A DNA stretch of 8,266 bases from an uncultured Oscillospiraceae bacterium (GTDB taxonomy: Bacteria; Bacillota_A; Clostridia; Oscillospirales; Oscillospiraceae). The stretch covers positions 1 to 8,266 of the forward strand of contig CANRKN010000091.1 in the NCBI GenBank assembly GCA_947631215.1. Direction: 5' to 3'. Shown here one piece after another: positions 4,929-8,266 of the stretch. Each line of letters opens with the position of its first letter. The first letter of the stretch is position 1. The notes beneath the pieces were generated by a model that was given only the letters and a program-made list of their open reading frames with translations, was not told the origin of the DNA and did no database searches. The position numbers and the translations under genes are program-made.

Positions 4929-6082
4929 AAAAGATTTTGTCATTTGTCCTTGTATGTACGCTGATGTTGGGATGCGCTCCGTTACAGGCGTTTGCCAATG
5001 AGGGAGAAAGCGATATCCCAGACTTTCAGGGCCTGGATGACCCGACGTTGCTCCGATATGTACAGGATGACGTTTATGACGAGCTTGTAGACTCGCTGGA
5101 CAGCGATGAATACTTTGTGGAGAACGTGAGCGCGGTATACGTTTCTAAAGAATACCTGGAGGAACTGGCGTTCAATTCGCAATCCAATATCTTCTTCGGC
5201 TATACACTGGAGGAACTGGATGAACAGTTCCAAGGGACACGGTATGTATTCACCCTGTCTGAAGACGGCGGAACGGGTGTGGAACCTCTTGAGGCCTATG
5301 ACGATACATACGAGCGTGTTATCAAAAATGTGGCTGTAGGGACAGGCGTCATCCTGCTGTGCGTGACCGTATCTGTTGTGACAGCAGGAAGCGCTCCGGC
5401 GGTCAGCATGATATTTGCGGCATCGGCGAAAACTGGTGCAGCGTTTGCATTGTCTTCCGGCGGCCTCGGTGGCGTATCTGCTGGCGTGGTCAAAGGCTTT
5501 CAGACTGGAGATTTCGATGAAGCTATCAAGGCAGGCGCTCTTGCCGGGAGCGAGGGCTTCAAGTGGGGTGCCATTTCGGGTGCAGTAGGCGGTGGCGCGA
5601 CTGAAGCCATTGGCTTGAAGGGGGCTACGCTCAACGGCCTGACGATGAATGAGGCTGCCACCATTCAAAAAGAAAGCCAGTACCCCCTGGATGTTATTAA
5701 AGGATTTGCCAGCATGGACCAGTATCAAATATGTAAAGATGCCGGTCTTGCGACGCACATGGTTGACGGGAAAGCGGCGCTGGTGCGTAATATTGACCTC
5801 AACTTTACGGATGAACTCGGCCGAACAAACCTGGAACGGATGCAGCAAGGAATGGCTGCCCTCGACCCCAAAACTGGACTTTCCTACCAATTGCACCATA
5901 TTGGACAGAGACAGGATTCCACACTGGCAATTCTCACAGAGGCAGAACACATGCAGGGCGGCAACAACCTGATCTGGCATCTGTGGGAGGGCGAATCGCA
6001 AATTGACCGAGTTGCCTTTGCTGCGCAAAGACAGTCTTTCTGGAAGAGTGCAGCTAAACTTCTTGTAGAGGAGGCTATCTAA
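4925..6082 (+). CDS. Sec-exported LHH-family (HNH/Endo VII superfamily) nuclease toxin
   Basis: This 385-residue protein has three parts. An N-terminal signal sequence (MKKILSFVLVCTLMLG) is followed either by cleavage after AFA (24/25) or, less canonically, by a lipidated Cys17. An acidic domain follows (about 26-130, including VSKEYLEELAF and FFGYTLEELDEQF). Then comes a hydrophobic Gly/Ala-rich stretch (about 132-230, VIKNVAVGTGVILLCVTVSV, then GAISGAVGGG) like pre-toxin or membrane-insertion regions. The C-terminus (about 305-385) is an LHH nuclease: GLSYQLHHIGQRQDS with L323-H324-H325, then EAEH with H342, and NNLIWH at 347-352. LHH toxins cut nucleic acid as the variable tips of polymorphic toxin systems. 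GAGGGGG at 4908-4914 serves the start, which overlaps the previous stop (ATGA). The SUKH immunity gene follows after 2 bases, the expected toxin-immunity order. No RHS, LXG, WXG100 or VgrG domain is present. Nuclease family assignment is firm; the delivery route is not. Confidence 0.88.
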   Translation: MKKILSFVLVCTLMLGCAPLQAFANEGESDIPDFQGLDDPTLLRYVQDDVYDELVDSLDSDEYFVENVSAVYVSKEYLEELAFNSQSNIFFGYTLEELDEQFQGTRYVFTLSEDGGTGVEPLEAYDDTYERVIKNVAVGTGVILLCVTVSVVTAGSAPAVSMIFAASAKTGAAFALSSGGLGGVSAGVVKGFQTGDFDEAIKAGALAGSEGFKWGAISGAVGGGATEAIGLKGATLNGLTMNEAATIQKESQYPLDVIKGFASMDQYQICKDAGLATHMVDGKAALVRNIDLNFTDELGRTNLERMQQGMAALDPKTGLSYQLHHIGQRQDSTLAILTEAEHMQGGNNLIWHLWEGESQIDRVAFAAQRQSFWKSAAKLLVEEAI

Positions 6083-6084
6083 TA

Positions 6085-6477
6085 ATGGCAGACTTTGTGA
6101 AGAACATTCAAACTCTTGGGTATTTTCGTAGTGGGAAAGGCGTGTCTGCGGAGGATGTGCAGCAGGCGGAACAAGCGTTGGGCGTACATTTTGCGGATGA
6201 ATACCGTGAATACCTTACGGCGTTTGGGATCGCCTCTGCCAATGGGCATGAATTTACCGGCCTGGGCACCTCCCCCCGGCTGGATGTTGTTGCTGTTACG
6301 CAACATCTATGGGAAATGAACCCCTCTGTTCCGCGGAGTCTTTATGTAGTAGAGGAACTAAACATTGACGATATGGTGGCTTGGCAGTCCGCATCCGGAG
6401 AGGTGTTTTTGACTGCAGGTCAGGCGCAGCCGGTCAAAGAGGCAGACTCTTTGAGTCAATATGTGGCCGAAGTATAA
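6085..6477 (+). CDS. SUKH (SMI1/KNR4-family) immunity protein
   Basis: The 130-residue product carries SUKH landmarks: VSAEDVQQAEQALGVHFADE (about 20-39), YREYLTAFGIASANGHEFTG (about 40-59), then a strand LDVVAVTQHLW and a C-terminal ....FLTAGQAQPVKEADSLSQYV that typically closes the fold. SUKH proteins bind and neutralise the nuclease encoded beside them, and pairs with HNH/Endo VII-class toxins are common in polymorphic toxin loci (family knowledge). There is no signal peptide or membrane segment, so it acts in the cytoplasm. It starts 2 bases after the toxin stop, with a GAGGAGG Shine-Dalgarno inside the toxin 3' end (6068-6073), so it is co-translated with the toxin. It most likely protects the producer from the LHH nuclease. 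Confidence 0.88.
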   Translation: MADFVKNIQTLGYFRSGKGVSAEDVQQAEQALGVHFADEYREYLTAFGIASANGHEFTGLGTSPRLDVVAVTQHLWEMNPSVPRSLYVVEELNIDDMVAWQSASGEVFLTAGQAQPVKEADSLSQYVAEV

Positions 6478-6507
6478 AAGATAATAACCAAAGAGCCATT
6501 GAGAAGA

Positions 6508-8106
6508 ATGAGCAATTATCTTTCCGAATTGAATAGCGGCATTGCTCCGAATCCAAGCAACAATATATTTTCTGACATTTGGGGTGAGTACGAGCGAGTA
6601 ATCCTTCACAGCCTTGTCACTTCTTTCGGGCTGGATTTCCTCGTCCACGATCAACGTGGCGGTGATGTTGATACTGTTCAGGGAGTTCGAGAGACAGGGA
6701 CGTTTAAGAATTCTACCTACGCACAAAAGTATGAGGCGCGTGGTAAGTATTCCACGCACGATTATCATAGCGACGATTCATACATGGCGGTTACCGCTGA
6801 GGCACGACGGCAGTTCAATGAAACTGGCGCTCCGATAGAAGATGTATATGCCCCCGGGAATCTCTTGATTTTCAACAAAGCGGAGGGTCCTTGGCGTAGA
6901 GCGTCTTTGGATCATATCATTTCTGCGCATGAAGTTCATGACGATCCTGTCAGAATGCTTACAGATCTGGATGGCATTTCGCTTGCAAATGACCCGGAGA
7001 ATCTTCGGTATACCAGCATTTCTTTGAATGCAAAAATGTCTGATATGACGATTGACGAGTTCATCGTATGGTGTGATGAGCACCCGGACAAAGTCAACTG
7101 GAACGGTGAAAAAGGTGCTCCATTGCCCGAAGAGGTGAAGCAACGCCTTAGAGAGGAAGATGCACGGGCGCGGGAGCACTACGAGGCCAGGATTGCCAAA
7201 TCCTACTATACCAGCCCTCAGTTTTACGCAGACGCTGTTGCCGCGGCCGGAAGGCGCGGACTGGAGATGGGTGCTCGTCAGACGCTGGGATTTGTTTTTC
7301 TGGAGATCTACTATGCCTGCAAAGAGGAGCTAGGAGCGGTGCCGCCCGGGAGCGGTTTTAAAGAGTGCTTGGAAGCCATCTGCCAAGGCATACCAAAAGG
7401 CCTCGATAATGCGCGGCTTCGCTATAAGGACCTGATGTCTCAGTTTGCACAGGGCTTTGGGGCGGGAGCGCTTGCCAGCCTTACGACTACGCTTTGCAAC
7501 GTTTTCTTTACCACTGAAAAGAACATGATCAGGTATATCCGTCAGGGATACGCTGCTGTGGTTCAGGCTGGAAATGTTCTGTTGATTAACCCGGATGATC
7601 TGTTGCTTGGCGATCAACTGAAAATGACAACGATTATTCTCGGCACTGGCGCTTCAGTCATTGCTGGAACCTATGTCGGGGAGCTGCTTTCCAATACGCC
7701 CATCGCATCTGCCCCTGAGGCTGGCCCCATAGTGACAAGGTTTGTATCTGTTCTCGTCAGCGGCCTACTGTCCTGCACCATGCTGATCCTGCTGGATCGC
7801 AGCAAGCTGGTAAATGCCCTCATTGGGAAAATGAATCAGTATGCCACCGTTGAACACACCATACAGGAAACCTCAAAGGCATTTGAGAATATGGCGGCTG
7901 AGATCGAGGGATACGATATGGATGCCTTTTCGGCGCAGTGTTTGCAGTTTCGTTTGATCGCGGCGAAAATAGGTCAGGCGACCTCCGAAGAGGAATTGAG
8001 CGGCCTGCTTATGGATGCTCTTGCCTCCAGCGGGATATGCCTGCCGTGGGACGGAGACTTTGATGGTTTTATGAGCGATCCATCCAGTCGTCTCGTGTTT
8101 AGTTGA
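6508..8106 (+). CDS. HNH-like nuclease with C-terminal membrane segments
   Basis: The 532-residue product has no signal peptide. An N-terminal region (about 1-125, with GGDVDTVQGVRE and KYSTHDYHSDDSYMAV) leads to an HNH-like motif: SLDHIISAHEVHDD (D135, H136), then NDPENLRYTSISLNAKMSD (N165, N174, K176). This is the DH...N...N pattern of beta-beta-alpha metal nucleases without zinc-knuckle cysteines. A charged helical region (about 210-240, PEEVKQRLREEDARAREHYE) follows. Three hydrophobic segments follow at about 317-335 (GFGAGALASLTTTLCNVFF), 371-395 (MTTIILGTGASVIAGTYVGE) and 408-432 (FVSVLVSGLLSCTMLILLDR), so the nuclease should face the cytoplasm from a membrane anchor. The ATG at 6508 is preferred, with weak GAGAAG ahead; a TTG at 6499 is the alternative. 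It follows the immunity gene by 30 bases and is probably in the same operon. It resembles a conserved hypothetical family in mobile DNA that I recall but cannot name; a defence or second effector role is inference. Confidence 0.8.
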   Translation: MSNYLSELNSGIAPNPSNNIFSDIWGEYERVILHSLVTSFGLDFLVHDQRGGDVDTVQGVRETGTFKNSTYAQKYEARGKYSTHDYHSDDSYMAVTAEARRQFNETGAPIEDVYAPGNLLIFNKAEGPWRRASLDHIISAHEVHDDPVRMLTDLDGISLANDPENLRYTSISLNAKMSDMTIDEFIVWCDEHPDKVNWNGEKGAPLPEEVKQRLREEDARAREHYEARIAKSYYTSPQFYADAVAAAGRRGLEMGARQTLGFVFLEIYYACKEELGAVPPGSGFKECLEAICQGIPKGLDNARLRYKDLMSQFAQGFGAGALASLTTTLCNVFFTTEKNMIRYIRQGYAAVVQAGNVLLINPDDLLLGDQLKMTTIILGTGASVIAGTYVGELLSNTPIASAPEAGPIVTRFVSVLVSGLLSCTMLILLDRSKLVNALIGKMNQYATVEHTIQETSKAFENMAAEIEGYDMDAFSAQCLQFRLIAAKIGQATSEEELSGLLMDALASSGICLPWDGDFDGFMSDPSSRLVFS

Positions 8107-8122
8107 AGGGAGGCAGAGATTT

Positions 8123-8215
8123 GTGTCGGCTTTCCTTAAAATGATTTGGAATGCCATTAAACGCCTTTTTGGATTTCTTGGCGATCACGGTGTGTTTGTC
8201 AAAAGGAAAGTGTAG
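8123..8215 (+). CDS. 30-residue cationic amphipathic peptide
   Basis: A GTG start at 8123 has a strong GGGAGG Shine-Dalgarno at 8108-8113, 9 bases upstream, 16 bases after the HNH gene stop. The frame runs to a TAG at 8213-8215. The peptide begins MSAFLKMIWNAIKRLFGFLG and continues DHGVFVKRKV. Residues 3-19 form a helix with K6, N10, K13, R14 and G17 on one side and F4, L5, I8, W9, I12, L15, F16 and L19 on the others. The tail adds K27, R28 and K29, for a clear net positive charge. This profile fits a membrane-active or membrane-binding peptide: a small toxin, a bacteriocin-like peptide, a holin-like peptide, or a small partner of the membrane HNH protein. An internal ATG at 8141 would give 24 residues but lacks an equal ribosome site. 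No family is recognised. Confidence 0.6.
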   Translation: MSAFLKMIWNAIKRLFGFLGDHGVFVKRKV

Positions 8216-8261
8216 CAAAAGGGCACGAAAAAGGAGAGCAGAGGCAGCGCCGGAGATCGAT

Positions 8262-8266
8262 ATGGA
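8262..8266 (+). CDS. Probable start of the next gene, cut by the window edge
   Basis: An ATG at 8262-8264 follows CGGAG (8251-8255) by 6 bases, and an additional AAGGAG lies at 8231-8236. Only the Met codon and two bases are visible, so nothing can be said of the product. The 46-base gap from the peptide gene has no terminator-like hairpin, so the operon may continue. Confidence 0.35.

Noticed and set aside
2365..6028. Minus-strand open frames opposite the operon (for example 2365-3018, 3000-3635, 4982-6028)
   Set aside because: They are antisense shadows of well-supported genes, show no recognisable domains and lie between no plausible minus-strand signals.
6499..6507. TTG start at 6499 for the HNH gene
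   Set aside because: It adds only MRR and has no better ribosome site than the ATG at 6508. It is not excluded, but ATG is preferred.
8160..8182. CGCC/GGCG dyad with a T-run as an operon terminator
   Set aside because: The stem is only four pairs with the T-run inside the loop, and it lies within the small peptide frame. It does not resemble an intrinsic terminator.

Overview
The window looks like chromosome of a high-GC, low-branching Firmicute of the Clostridia/Oscillospirales type. This is an inference from strong AGGAGG-like Shine-Dalgarno sites, sigma-A type promoters (TTGACA-N17-TATAGT), CCA-encoded tRNAs, a glutamate-dehydrogenase-like protein closest in feel to clostridial enzymes, and a secreted toxin / SUKH immunity cassette of a style common in gut Clostridia. 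No genus can be assigned from the sequence alone.

The window has two compositional halves. The left part (about 1-1530) is very GC-rich (positions 541-600 have only 12 A/T of 60). It holds the 3' end of an unrecognised gene on the plus strand, a bidirectional terminator, and a convergent 430-residue gene on the minus strand. That gene aligns along its whole length with hexameric glutamate dehydrogenase but has lost every catalytic lysine, while keeping the Rossmann nucleotide-binding loop. A tRNA segment follows (about 1540-2026): a consensus promoter, tRNA-Thr(UGU), two tandem copies of a 39-bp hairpin-forming repeat, tRNA-Tyr(GUA), a long inverted repeat touching the tRNA 3' end, and a Rho-independent terminator.

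The right part (about 2100 to the end) has a much lower GC content (positions 4441-4500 have 34 A/T of 60) and reads as an accessory cassette placed just downstream of the tRNA pair. Its control region (2027-2331) carries four 18-19 bp direct repeats beginning CGTTAAA, a TTTACA-N16-TATAAT promoter, and a TGACA/TGTCA palindrome just ahead of a second TATAAT. All genes then run on the plus strand and are tightly packed: a WYL-domain transcription regulator, a Sec-secreted beta-rich acidic protein (ATGA overlap), a Sec-signal-bearing LHH nuclease toxin (ATGA overlap), a SUKH/SMI1-KNR4 immunity protein (2-nt gap), a large HNH-like nuclease with C-terminal membrane segments (30-nt gap), a 30-residue cationic amphipathic peptide gene too small for most gene callers, and the likely start of another gene at the window edge.

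The most economical reading is a self-regulated conflict module. The WYL protein would sense a ligand or stress and control two exported proteins, one of which is a nuclease; the SUKH protein would protect the producer. The membrane-tethered HNH protein and the small peptide may form a second effector unit. The toxin, immunity and regulator assignments rest on recognisable family motifs; the joint function of the cassette is inference.
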